Assembly (NCBI GenBank): GCA_951799425.1
Contig: OX637392.1
Location: 37,483,593 to 37,547,592 of the forward strand
From: Ilex aquifolium
Taxonomy: Eukaryota; Streptophyta; Magnoliopsida; Aquifoliales; Aquifoliaceae
DNA length: 64,000 bases
Direction of reading: 5' to 3'
A program made the translations under genes and the position numbers. Under the pieces are notes generated by a model, which ran no database searches, was not told the DNA's origin, and was given only the letters and a program-made list of their open reading frames with translations. Of the stretch, positions 1-10,136 are shown piece after piece (position 1 is the stretch's first letter; the number at the start of each line of letters is the position of its first letter).

Positions 1-1408
1 AAGATTGAAGGGTAGTCCTGAAGATCTAGCCGGGGTACTTGCCTTGAACCGATGAGTCTTTTTATGCAAGAGTCATCCGTGTCATAGAAAGAACCCACGG
101 TTATACAAAGTACCTTAGCTTTGCTAGATGCAATCAATCATCCAATAAACAAGAATAGATAAGTGTTAAGCATAAGAACAGTGCACAAATATAATTCCCG
201 GATAACTTATACATGCCCTTCTCCTCTTACTAAAGAGTGAATGAGAAACTACTCACTCTTCATGGCTTTGGTAAAGCTAGAAAAGTGGGTGATGCTCATC
301 CCTCCAAGTAGAAGACTTAAAAGATAAAATAACAATGAACAAGGAGCCAATCTTTAACAAAGATTGAGTGAATCACGTTCCACCCTTCACGGCTTTGGTA
401 AAGCTCTAGAAAAGTGAAAGAGTTTCACTCCTCTAAGAAAGAAAGAAGCTCAAGCAATGGAAGTGAAGTACATGAACAATAAAAGTAGAAGAGGGCTAGT
501 CACATTTGGAGGGTGGCTTCCTCAACCAAGAAATGGAGGGTTGCTTCCTCAACCAAAAGATGAACTAACTCCCTTCTATGCATGTAAATGAAAGTATAAA
601 CATAAACTACTCTTATAACAAGCCAGAAGATGTTGGACTAAAGTCAAACTAATCTCTAAAATAAAGACTTCATACAAGAAAAATATAAGCTTAAATCTAC
701 AATGTGAGTGGGAGTCTAAACCTCCATCAACCCTTCTACTTGGCTCCTATAGCTCTCCAACAATGGGAGTATTTATAGGCAAGAGGAGGAGACAAGAGGG
801 GGTGAAGGAATAGTGTATGCCGCCCAAGTCCAAGTGAAAAACCAACTACTCTGCTGCCAGTCTGTGGAGAACGTTCGAACGTGAGTTTGCGTTCGAACGT
901 TGTTTCTGTTTTTGCTTTATGGTCGTTCGAACGTTGTATGCCGTTCGAACGTTTCTTCTGTTTTTGCACTAGGGGCGTTCGAACGCCAGATATGCTCTGA
1001 CCATCTCACTCGAGTGATCTGTTGGTCTTCTGTGAAGTTCAGTTCCACACTCTATGTAGTAGTTTGGTCTTCAATCAACTCAAGTGCACGTTCGAACGTG
1101 AGTTGGCGTTCGAACGTGACACTCAAGTGCCTCAGAGCTTCACAGTCTTCTTTCCTAACTGCAACACGCCTTCTCTTAGCAGTTAAGTCTGCTACAGTTC
1201 AATTTGACCGTTCGAACGTGAGTTGGCGTTCGAACGTTCTGGCTGTGCTCCAAGCTTTTCCAATTTTGTGCTTTAATGTGCTGGTGTTGCATTCAAGTGT
1301 GGTACTTGTTGTTCTTGAGTCCTTGTTCAGTTTAGGGCCTGAAATGACATCACTTAAACTCCATCAAAGTAAAATTAGTCTTAAAACGACATAGTAATAT
1401 GCTAATCA
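1..1408 (-). repeat. 3' LTR of element A (partial)
   Basis: This is a direct repeat of 14676-16096. The LTR begins TGATTAGCA (minus strand, at 1408) directly after a purine-rich tract. A U3 TATA box (TATAAAT, minus) lies at 771-777. Nine exact GTTCGAAC palindromes lie between about 871 and 1240, i.e. in U3. Compared with the other two LTR copies, 13 bp next to the 5' end are missing. Confidence 0.92.
871..1240. repeat. Cluster of CGTTCGAACG palindromes in U3 of element A 3' LTR
   Basis: Nine exact GTTCGAAC cores lie within 370 bp, several paired about 18 bp apart with GTGAGTTGG-type spacers. A unit of about 52 bp containing CTTCTGTTTTTG appears duplicated (889-985). The cluster lies 5' of the U3 TATA box on the element's coding strand. 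Confidence 0.9.
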
Positions 1409-1423
1409 CACTCCCCAACCTAA
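1409..1423 (-). other. Polypurine tract of element A
   Basis: On the minus strand this reads TTAGGTTGGGGAGTG directly before the LTR start TGATTAGC. It is the expected plus-strand primer. The same tract precedes the LTR of element B (20347-20359). Confidence 0.8.
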
Positions 1424-3243
1424 ATATTGCTAGTCTCTAGTAATACAAAAACAAATCTACTCCTAATGTCATTTTCGTAGGTCATCCAGTTGCATTTAGC
1501 TTATGCAACAAGCCGTTGAATCACTAAGTTTACCCTAGCGGACGAGTGTTGTCTCGTGAGGGTTTCCAGTGAAGTTACCCACAAACTTCAGTCGAACAGA
1601 TGTGTATGTGAGATTGCTAATTAAAGTAAATTAGCATCATGGCCGTTGAGGCACCCAACTCTCAATTTTGACTTATATCCCGCATATCCCTCTTTCATAG
1701 GTATCTATTCTATGCAAAAATTAGTACCTGTTACATTGGCATTTGGAATTCCCAGTGTAGTAGGAATGATCATTCACGCCACATAAATTGTTATATAACA
1801 AACACTCCCTTTTTCCACCTTCCATGGATAGCTTCGATTCCACAAATCTCTCGTAGAATGCTCTTAGCAAAAGTTTGCTCCGATTATAGTGACTTGTTTC
1901 TCACAGATCATGTGATCAGAAGGTGACCAATCGAAAAATCACATGCACAATTAGGAAGGGAGTGAAATTTTAAGGAAGCAACTACTTATGTTTGGCATAA
2001 TCTCATGAAAGAATATTGGCGCAATTTAAAGAAATGTTGTTTACCATATCCCAATTTTGATTAACAACACATGCATGTAACAGACTTGAGATCAATTAGA
2101 GCTTTTCATAGGTTGTAGTGTGGCCAGAGGTCAGTGGCTAACGAAATGACGTCAGAAGTATTCAAAAGTTATCTTCTGTTTATGTAGTGTAGCACACCTT
2201 TTTCTAACTTTTCGATATTTTGTCCAGAGATGATATTTCTTTCTTTCATTTTTCTCATTTTTCACTTTCTTGGCAATTTCTTGCCTTTTTGCTTCTTTTC
2301 TGTTTCAATTGTTCCCATTGATTCTTCTTGTCATCGAAAAGTAGCCTCCACAGTCTTCCCCATTTCCTTGCATTTCTGTGTCATATTGATTTACAAGAGG
2401 GTGCAAGAAAATTAGATAGCAATGGTGTGTCAAGTATGTTTTCTTGTGGCTTGGTAATCATACGAGTTTATCGAATAAGAAATCATACATTGAGGGCTCA
2501 AGCATGGCTGACTAGGGAAATAATTTTTTAAAAGAAATGGCTAAGGCTCAATATCAAATCAAAGATGGCCTAAAATCATTTGTCAAGTATGTGCACATAT
2601 ATGTGTAGTATGTGAAGGCTTCTTGTGGGATACGTCAATAGATCGCTTTTAATTGCGTCAATCAAAGCAAGATTAATGAGACTATTCAAAAATTGAGAGT
2701 GAAAGACTTTACTTGAGTAAACATCGATTGTCTCTCGAAAGCATCGTAAGGCTCGAAGCTCACATGATATTCTTTTATCTCCACTAGTTATGTCGGGTTT
2801 TCCAGGGGATGTCGGTTATATACCGATTCCATTTTCGAGTCAGATCATCCTGTACCTTGAAAATAACAGATATCAATGCACATTTGACAATTTAAGCATA
2901 GAAATAATACCAATTGTCCAAGAGATATGGTTTTAAGTCGAGGTTGATAAGTCGAGGTGTCAAACCGATCATGTGCGTAGTTACTCTAACAAGCATTCTT
3001 AACATCCACATTTGTTCCATCATATTTTAATTTTAAGCTAAATCTACATATGCATTAAAACAAATAAAAGTGATTAATGGAACCATTCATTTCTCAAAAT
3101 ATCGTCGTTTAATGATCAATATCAACGATTCAATTCATCCATAATAAAAAAAAAAACTTACAACTATCAAAGAAGAAATTCATTAAAAAAAAAAAAGTAC
3201 TTAAACAAACATAAACAAGAACAAGAACAGGGATCCCTCTCTC
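1424..3243 (-). other. Long 3' internal non-coding region of element A
   Basis: About 1.8 kb between the last ORF and the polypurine tract. It has no convincing ORF but aligns throughout with 18517-20346 of element B and, at its LTR-proximal end, with element C (about 59.66-59.85 kb). Its retention in three copies suggests a shared structural or regulatory region of the family. Confidence 0.75.
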
Positions 3244-4337
3244 TCACTCTCCTCCATGTCCACCATCTCCACCAGGTCCACCCCTCAGAAGCCTAAGAAT
3301 CTCATCCTGCTTAGCTTCAATGCTAAGCATGATGTCTCGTAAAGAACGTCGGGAGCTGGTGCTTGGCCCTGCCTCCTGTGGCTGATCTCTCTCTCCTTCC
3401 ATCTCTCTCTCCTCCATCTCATCAAGCCCATCCTGAACTTCGTCGACTCCTTGGGCAGGGGGCTCCTCTTGTCTTGCCGCTGGGCCGCCACTATGACTTT
3501 GGCTTCTCCGGAAGGAAGCCTGGTTCAGTGGCCCCATCGGCTTTTGAATTTCCATCTCTGGCTTCACCCTAACCCCGTGATCCTTGCATATTTCAGTCAC
3601 TAGGGTGCCGAAGGGAAGTGAATTCCGCTTCACGTCACACCCTTTCTTCATCTCAGTCAACACTAGGGAGGGGAGTCAATGCTTTGCCCTTTTCCAATTG
3701 CATACAAAAGTCGGGCCATGTTGGGCAGAATTTCATTTTTCCTTCCTATTGGAGCAAAGTTTGACACCGCAATCAAGTTTAACATTTTGTATTTGTCAGT
3801 TAGCTCCCCTTGTCTAAAAAATTTCTTCCCAGTCCAAGAAAAATTAGGTACTCCAGTCAGTTCCTTCCCTACTTCATTCATTGCCACGTTCTTTCTTGGG
3901 GGATAGGCGGGACTTGGTACCCGAGGCACCTCTTGCCTTACCCCCCAAATGTAGTCCTTATCTACGTCCACATGGACTCCCCTTACATATGTTCGAATTT
4001 TCTCGTCGATGATCTCGGCGTTGGAGTAAAACTCTCGCACCAAGTCGACCATGGCCTCCCCGCCGTTCCTCAAATAAAACAACCACCCCCTCCTCTCCAT
4101 CTCCGCAAAGATCCCCAACTCCGTAAAATCAACCAAAATCACATCTCTTTCACAAACAATGGCTTTGTTTTGGTAGAAATTTTCATACCTGTCAGCTTTT
4201 AGAGCTGTGGGAAATCGAGTTTTGTCGTATCTTCGCGTGAGTGGTGGCATTCTTTCTCGTACTTCCACCACCTCCTCGATGAAATTGGGCTCCTGGGTGT
4301 TTGGGTTGCGCTTGGCAGGAAGTTTGACTCTTGGCAT
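3244..4337 (-). pseudogene. ORF in env position, 'putative plant transposon protein' type, element A
   Basis: The likely start is ATG at 4337 (context ACCACCATG), because the start peptide MPRVKLPA is shared with element B. The reading frame encodes about 364 residues if one apparent 1-nt deletion near 3675 is allowed for; it comes out as two overlapping frames (to 3663, then 3663-3244). The middle has the pattern of the plant transposon-protein domain seen in Athila-like elements: an F-x-E-L-G-I-F segment, RRGW, LVREFYSNAE, then YVRGVHVDV. The C-terminus is acidic (EEREMEGE) and ends in a short predicted helix rich in Glu, Ile and Leu with a GGPGGDGGHGGE tail. I see no signal peptide or membrane span, so calling it an envelope protein would be unsupported. 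A TATA box and palindrome cluster lie directly 5' (4551-4871). Confidence 0.75.
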
Positions 4338-4550
4338 GGTGGTTTCGATTTGTGAGTTTTGAGGGCTTTGAAATCTTGAATTTCTTTGTGAAAATGGAGA
4401 TTTTTGATATGGGGATGGTCTTGGGAGGGTTGATTTTAGGTAAAAATGGAGAATGGTAGGTGTTTTGGGGTCTGGGTAGTGAAGAGTCACCAAGGGTTTT
4501 TCGATTTTTCAAAGGTTTTGGAGGGTTTTGAAATGAAGAAGACGAACCAA

Positions 4551-4560
4551 GCTTTTATAG
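4551..4560 (-). promoter_or_regulatory. Candidate internal TATA box upstream of the env-position ORF (A)
   Basis: On the minus strand this reads CTATAAAAGC, about 215 nt upstream of the ATG at 4337 and directly downstream of the palindrome cluster. Element B keeps the same motif at 17179-17188, 215-220 nt before its ATG. The order mirrors that in the LTR U3. Confidence 0.5.
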
Positions 4561-4570
4561 CCTGAGTCGT

Positions 4571-4871
4571 GACGTTCGAACGTTGCTAACGTTCGAACGT
4601 GTGTAGAAGGATTTTAAACAGATCATTCGAACGTGGTTTGGCGTTCGAACGTGAGGAGCTCTTAGTACTTTTGAGTTTCATCAGAGGCCAAAGTACTGTA
4701 GGTTCTCTTCGTTCGAACGTTCTATTGGCGTTCGAACGTTAATCTCGTTCGAACGGTCTATTGGCATTCGAACGGACTGAACTCCTAGTACTTTGAAGTT
4801 TCCTCAAAAGCTTCATCAGAGGCTGAGTACTGTAAGCAGCTGACGTTCGAACGTCACCTGGCGTTCGGACG
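4571..4871. repeat. Internal palindrome cluster, element A
   Basis: Seven exact GTTCGAAC cores plus three one-base variants (ATTCGAAC twice, GTTCGGAC once) in 300 bp, often in pairs. The core is the same as in the LTR U3. The counterpart in element B is 16905-17170. Confidence 0.9.
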
Positions 4872-5139
4872 TTGAATCAAAAATCAAAAAAAATTCTCCA
4901 CTATACTATACACAATTAAAAAGGGCCAAACACACAATTTTAGATCAAAAACCTATGGCGTCTCAGGATAAGCCCCTATCCACGCTTCAGGTTGGTATTT
5001 TGGGACATTTCTTACTCGGTCCATATTTTCATTTCAGTCAAAAGGGTTTATACAAAAAGATTTTTACACTTTTTACAAGAAAATTTGGACCTTTGGCTTT
5101 CACTCCCAACAAAAGTACACATTTCCTACAGAAAATTAT
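4872..5139. other. Spacer between ORFs of element A
   Basis: AT-rich sequence conserved with element B (about 16641-16904). Small ORFs seen here are antisense shadows. Confidence 0.6.
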
Positions 5140-5550
5140 CTAATCTGAGTCTCCCTCTGTGTCTATGTAGAACGGACAACCAGTGATTCTCCCAACTTCC
5201 TCTCTCACAAACCGGTTAAGCAAAGTACCGGAATAGCATGGCGTATCAGGGTAATCCTTACTCAGCCCATTCACTATCCAATCTAATCGATCGAGTGCGC
5301 GACCGGAGATTGGTTCAGAACACTGGTTATATATTTTCTCGTGAAAGACTCTGTCACACTGTTTACAAGCACCAAGTCTTTTGGCACGACGACGTTTGGC
5401 AAAGTTGCTTCTGCCACAGAGGGGTTTCGCTTGTTTTTCTTGGATTTCGGCCTTCCTTACTAGTCTTTTTTTTCTCATGATTACAGTATGCACATCAGAT
5501 GGAAAAGTTCGTAGAACTCCTATACTCAACCAAAAAAGTTTAACATCCAT
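5140..5550 (-). CDS. Conserved 136-residue ORF with Cys/His cluster, downstream of integrase (A)
   Basis: An intact 136-residue frame starting MDVKLFW and ending DTEGDSD. The N-terminal third is strongly basic (RKKRLVRKAEIQEKQAKP, then KRRRAKRLG). It is followed by CKQCDRVFHEKIYNQC, a C-x2-C-x4-H-x6-C arrangement resembling a zinc knuckle. Element B holds the same frame (16230-16640) with about 85% identical residues; all Cys and His of the cluster are kept and B has a single internal stop. This argues that it was translated in the ancestor. It lies between integrase and the env-position ORF on the same strand. I do not recognise the family. A nucleic-acid-binding accessory protein is a plausible inference only. 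Confidence 0.6.
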   Translation of the reverse strand: MDVKLFWLSIGVLRTFPSDVHTVIMRKKRLVRKAEIQEKQAKPLCGRSNFAKRRRAKRLGACKQCDRVFHEKIYNQCSEPISGRALDRLDWIVNGLSKDYPDTPCYSGTLLNRFVREEVGRITGCPFYIDTEGDSD

Positions 5551-6294
5551 GATTTCTAAGCTTTAAGACTCACTATCTGGTTCTTTAACGTCTGCCAGTC
5601 ACAAAGACGATTGATGCTGACTCACAAACATAATCATCAATTGATACAAGACAAGGTACATAAAATGATCAGAACAACAACAACAATGACAGCAAAAATT
5701 TTAAAAATTTACGGGCAAATATGAACTGTATTCTCACACCCCCCAACCTAAACTGAACATTGTCCCCAATGTTTTGAATTTACCTGTTCACGGATCTTGG
5801 AGATGAGGTTGAATGGTAGAGATCTGTTCATCTACTGAAACCTACAAATAAAAATACACAAATTACTCATCTGTGCGCAGATCTGGGTTTCGGGTAGGCT
5901 GAAAATCCTTGTGTGTGAGTGCGAACAAGAGAAGGATACCCATGAGCAAATATAAGATTAAAATACAAAACATGAAGCAAAAGATTGTGTTTGTGGAGTG
6001 TGTGGTCATGGGTTGTGTAAAAAAAATAGAGAAAATGAAGAAGAAAAAGAACATAAACAAAAGAAGAGAAGAAGAAGAAGAAAAAGTGGGAGGGCCAACA
6101 GCGGCAGCTGGGAGAAAAAAAGAAAAAAGGTGGGTGCCTCATAAAGGAAGCCTAGTGGGTCGGGTTGGGTTAGATTTTTCCTGACCCGATCCACTTAAGT
6201 GTCGGTAGGCACGATTCGCGAAGGAGTATTCTGGTTCCATTAAAAGAATGGTTTCCACATTTTTAATAAAATCCTCCAAAAATAGTTTCAACCG
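5551..6294 (-). other. Spacer between integrase and the 136-residue ORF (A)
   Basis: Non-coding, with purine-rich stretches (about 6020-6130). It contains a second polypurine-like tract at 5737-5750 (separate entry). The end of element B visible at 16097 corresponds to about 5690 here, so the insertion point of A in B falls within this type of region. Confidence 0.6.
5737..5750 (-). other. Internal polypurine-like tract (central PPT candidate)
   Basis: On the minus strand this reads TAGGTTGGGGGGTG, nearly identical to the LTR-proximal tract TAGGTTGGGGAGTG at 1409-1422. It lies in mid-element between integrase and the extra ORFs. A degraded equivalent occurs in element C near 61845. Confidence 0.45.
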
Positions 6295-7770
6295 CTAACC
6301 ATTAACAGTAAAGATATTACCGTTTGATGGATTTTTCACTTCAACTGCTCCATGTCTAAACACCTTTTTGACAATGTAAGACCCAGTCCATCTTGACTTC
6401 AATTTACCAGGAAAGAGGCGGAGTCTTGAATTAAATAACAAGACCTTTTGAGAAAGCTCAAAAGATTTTCGCATAATATTTTTGTCATGAAAAATTTTCA
6501 TCATGGTTTTAGCAATCTTAGCATTTTCATATGCTTCATTTCTCAATTCCTCCAATTCATTTATCTGAAGTTTCCTTGCTAGTCCAGCCTTGTCCAAGTC
6601 AAAATTCATTGCTTTAATGGCCCAGTATGCCCTATGTTCCAATTCCATAGGCAAGTGACATGGCTTTCCATAGACTAATCGATAAGGAGACATGCCTAAA
6701 ATTGTTTTAAAAGCAGTACGGTACGTCCATAGTGCATCAGTTAGTCTTAACGACCAATCTTTGCAGTCCGGATTCACCATTTTTTCCAAAATTAATTTGA
6801 TCTCCCGATTAGCTAACTCAGCTTGTCCACTGGTCTGTAGATGATAAGGGGTTGCAATTTTGTGAAAAATCAAGTATTTTTTCATTAAATTCCAGAAGGG
6901 ACGATTGCAAAAATGAGCACCCCCATTACTTATGATTGATTTCGGAATTCCAAACCGGGACAAAATATTTTCTTTCAAAAACTTGATCACTGTTTGGTGA
7001 TCATTGTTTCGGCATGGAATTGTTTCAACCCATTTGGATACATAGTCTACAGCCACTAAAATGTATAGATAGCCAAAGGAAGGGGGAAATGGTCCCATAA
7101 AATCGATGCCCCAACAGTCAAAAATTTCAATTACCAAAATGGGGTTTAAGGGCATCATATTTCTTTTAGAAATGTTTCCCAACATTTGGCATCTATCACA
7201 AGTTAAACAAAAGGCATGGACATCTTTGAAAAGTGTGGGCCAGTAAAATCTACACTGCAATATTTTTGCAGCGGTTTTTCTCGATGAAAAATGGCCACCA
7301 CATGCTTCAGAATGACAAAATGTTATTACCTGACTACTTTCATGAGCGGGGATGCAACATCTTATGATTTGATCCTTACAGTACTTGAATACGTAGGGAT
7401 CCTCCTAAAAGAAGTTACGAACCTCCCTCAGAAATTTCTTTTTGTCCATCATGGTAAAGGATGGAGGGAAGGTATCAGTAGCAAGATAGTTAGCAATATC
7501 CGCGTACCATGGTGTCTTATCAATCATGAACAGTTGTTCATCAAGAAATTTCTCATTGATTGGCAGTCCATCCTCACGAAATTCATATGTTAGTCTGGAC
7601 AGATGATCTGCCACCACATTCTCGACACCTTTCTTGTCCTTGATGACAAGATCAAACTCTTGGAACAAGAGTATCCATCTCAAGAGTCTTGGCTTGGCGT
7701 CCTTCTTTGTGAGCAAGAATTTTAGGGCTGCATGGTCAGTGCATACAATAACAGAAGAACCAACAAGATA
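6295..7770 (-). pseudogene. pol C-terminal part of element A: end of RNase H and integrase
   Basis: Reads from the second half of RNase H ([17 protein letters not shown], then VVADHLSRL) into integrase. Integrase shows the HHCC zinc region ([10 protein letters not shown] ... CLTCDRCQ, 7310-7190), the core with WGIDFMGPF, and NREIK around the catalytic Glu. The middle catalytic Asp is replaced: ISNGGAHF has Asn (codon 6925-6927) where ISDGGSHF is usual. A stop codon lies at about 7402-7404 between RNase H and integrase. The gene is split at its 5' side by the solo LTR at 7776. The frame ends at 6295 shortly after the GKLKSRWTG motif. Confidence 0.9.
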
Positions 7771-7775
7771 AGAAC
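7771..7775. repeat. Target site duplication AGAAC, left
   Basis: AGAAC directly before TGTAACGCC; the second copy is 10132-10136. Removing the insert and one copy restores the RNase H reading frame. Confidence 0.9.
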
Positions 7776-8501
7776 TGTAACGCCCTCAAAACCACCTTGG
7801 ACGGCATTACATACTAAAACCATTTACATCATGAGAGCACTAAGATAAACCATCCATAAATAAGACTTCATAAAAATCATTCATAACATTTACATCATTA
7901 TCCCAAAAGAATATGTCATCTTTGGCATTTACATTCCCAAAAGAAAAAATTAACTATTATAGCGCAACGAAAATTACAAAAGAAATCTAGACTACACAGT
8001 GTTTCAAAAGAATATTCTAGTCTAGAACAAAAGTAAATGACATCTCTAGATGTCCCCCTCGGGATCCAAGTATCCCTCTAGTGAAGCCTATCCATGGCCC
8101 GGCTCGTTAGCACTGAGCTCATCCTCTGGCACAAAATCTGAAAAATGTTCAACTGTAGGGGGTGAGCACGAAGCTCTGTAAAAAAATCCTCCCAAACCCA
8201 AACAAGGTTTAGAAAAGTATATAAAACGGTCGGTCTCATTTCACAAATAACATATATAACATTTGAAGTAAAACGAGTACATTTAAACAGATCTCAAGTT
8301 TAGATAGCAACAGTAATTGAAATGGATAAATAAACACAATATACCATTGGTAATCCATTCTACCATAAACCGTTTCCAACAAGTTCTCGCGGAATCTCAT
8401 ACTTCCCGAAACTCTTGTCGAAACCATTTCTGGTACAATGCACGATAACCCACACTGTATGTCCGACACAACCCACGTTACTAATCCATGATCATTAGTG
8501 A

Positions 8502-8609
8502 TAGGAAAAGTTCATACCCACACGGCGTACAAAGGCGTATACCCACTCCATGTGGTAGGAAAAGTTCATACCCGCGTGGCATACAAAGACGTCTACCCAC
8601 TACATGATA
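8502..8609. repeat. 54-bp tandem duplication inside the solo LTR
   Basis: Two units begin TAGGAAAAGTTCATACCC (8502 and 8556) and continue with CGTACAAAGGCGTATACCC / CATACAAAGACGTCTACCC. They differ at several C/T and G/A positions. Confidence 0.85.
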
Positions 8610-10080
8610 CCCGGTCAATAGTAATCCATGTTCGTATCGTACAACCACGCAAGAGATAAAATACCAACAAATATCTCACATAACCAACAATACCATAAAC
8701 CCCCAATTTTTCAAGCAAATTCCATAAAATCCACAAATCCATCATGAGACAATTTCAAATAAACAATGAAGAAAAATACAAGAGATCATGCACAATAGTA
8801 TTTCAATACTCAACACAAAGCACTATAGTTTTCAAAGCCAAATTTGAGTGAAGATAGAGAGAGAAATCCATGTTTCTCACAAACTAAGGTTTTTATGGCT
8901 CTCCACCCATAACTTTTCTCAAAACATAATAAAGTTTGCAATAATACCAAGAGACAAGGAACCCATAGTAAATAGATATGATTAGAAGTCCAAATCATAC
9001 ATATATAATAACCCTAGCCTCAATGTAAGTGAATGGAAGGAAACCCCTACCTTGAATCCTTAGTTTGTATGAAGAACTTGAGCTTTGATCTTGAATCTAC
9101 CCTTAAATCTCTTGTTTTTCCCTTCCTTTCTTCCTCTCTAATGCTCTCTAGGGTTCCAAGAGGTGTGGGGGTGTGAGTGGAGTGAAAGAAATGAGGGCAA
9201 ATGGGATGAAAATGAGTTTTAAACATATCAGCTCCGAAATTCACTGTTCATGGACTGTTTTGGTCTTCTCCGAAATTACGGTTTTGCCACTAAGAATCTC
9301 CAATTTGATCCATATGACTACCCTAAGGTTTTTCGACGTTCCAGATTCATTTTTAATGTTATTTTAACCTAAAAACATTTATTTTTATGATTTATCTCAA
9401 AACCAAAGTCAACGTACACTTGAAACACTAAAGTTTCTATTTTACCCATCCGAACCGGCTATTAATGAAGTTTTGCGATGTTTGCAAATAAAAAGTAATA
9501 AAGGGTGCTTCTTAAAGCCTTTTATAATTATTTGAAGCCTAAATGTACTCATTATTCTTATATTTTGATTTAGGATGCAAATGGAGACATTAAATGCAAA
9601 ACGAAGCTAATTGGACTATTTCAACATCGCTTCGTTATCTGGGCATAACTCTATCATCCGAGCTCCGATTGAGATGATTAAAGATGTTATGTAATGCTAA
9701 TAAAGAGCTCTACAACTTTCATGTTTTGAGTTTTGAGAGATATTGACTGCATCAAGGTCGAAATCGCGCTTGAAGTTGCAGCCAGTGCACTTTTCACGTG
9801 CATTGTTCATAACCTGTTTCATCCCTTTTCCATTTACAATCCATTCCTAAGCCAACCAAATCCATCCCATACATGTTTAACATGGTTTTCCACCTAAAAC
9901 TTGATACCTACAAGTTATATTACACCCCATTTCATACATCTACAAATCAAAACCAAGTTCCAACTACTATTTACCCTATTTTCACAATACAAACATTTTT
10001 TTTTTCTACGTTTACAATCTACCTAGTCCATGCATACACCCTTACACATATTAAATTTCAAGGAAATTATGAATTGCTCG

Positions 10081-10081
<1 letters not shown>

Positions 10082-10113
<32 letters not shown>
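10082..10113. repeat. (TA)n microsatellite
   Basis: About 15 TA repeats near the right end of the solo LTR. They produce an artificial Tyr-Ile run in the adjoining open frame. Confidence 0.95.
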
Positions 10114-10117
<4 letters not shown>

Positions 10118-10131
10118 TGTGGGGGTTTACA

Positions 10132-10136
10132 AGAAC
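10132..10136. repeat. Target site duplication AGAAC, right
   Basis: Second copy of the duplication that flanks the solo LTR. Confidence 0.9.

Larger units (their letters stand above)
7776..10131. mobile_element. Solo LTR (2356 bp) inserted in RNase H of element A
   Basis: Begins TGTAACGCCC and ends TTTACA (TG...CA), flanked by perfect 5-bp duplications AGAAC. It contains no pol-like ORF, which fits an LTR left by LTR-LTR recombination. Inside are a 54-bp tandem duplication (8502-8609) and a (TA)n run near its right end. The family is unknown to me; the TGTWACGCCC start is common in plant gypsy LTRs and is shared with the LTR at 62623. Orientation is set only by that start motif, so plus is likely but not proven. 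Confidence 0.85.

Noticed and set aside
900..1394. 164-codon open frame on + with repeated RSNVS motifs
   Set aside because: It lies in the U3 of the LTR, antisense to the element. The repeats are translations of the CGTTCGAACG palindromes.
2230..2531. Small + frames in the 3' non-coding region of element A
   Set aside because: Not preserved in element B and without domain features.
3244..4493. Calling the env-position ORF a true envelope gene
   Set aside because: No signal peptide, membrane span or furin-like site is visible; only its position matches.
5863..6194. Phe/Ser-rich and Lys/Glu-rich small frames on both strands
   Set aside because: Produced by a purine/pyrimidine-biased spacer; no conservation evidence.
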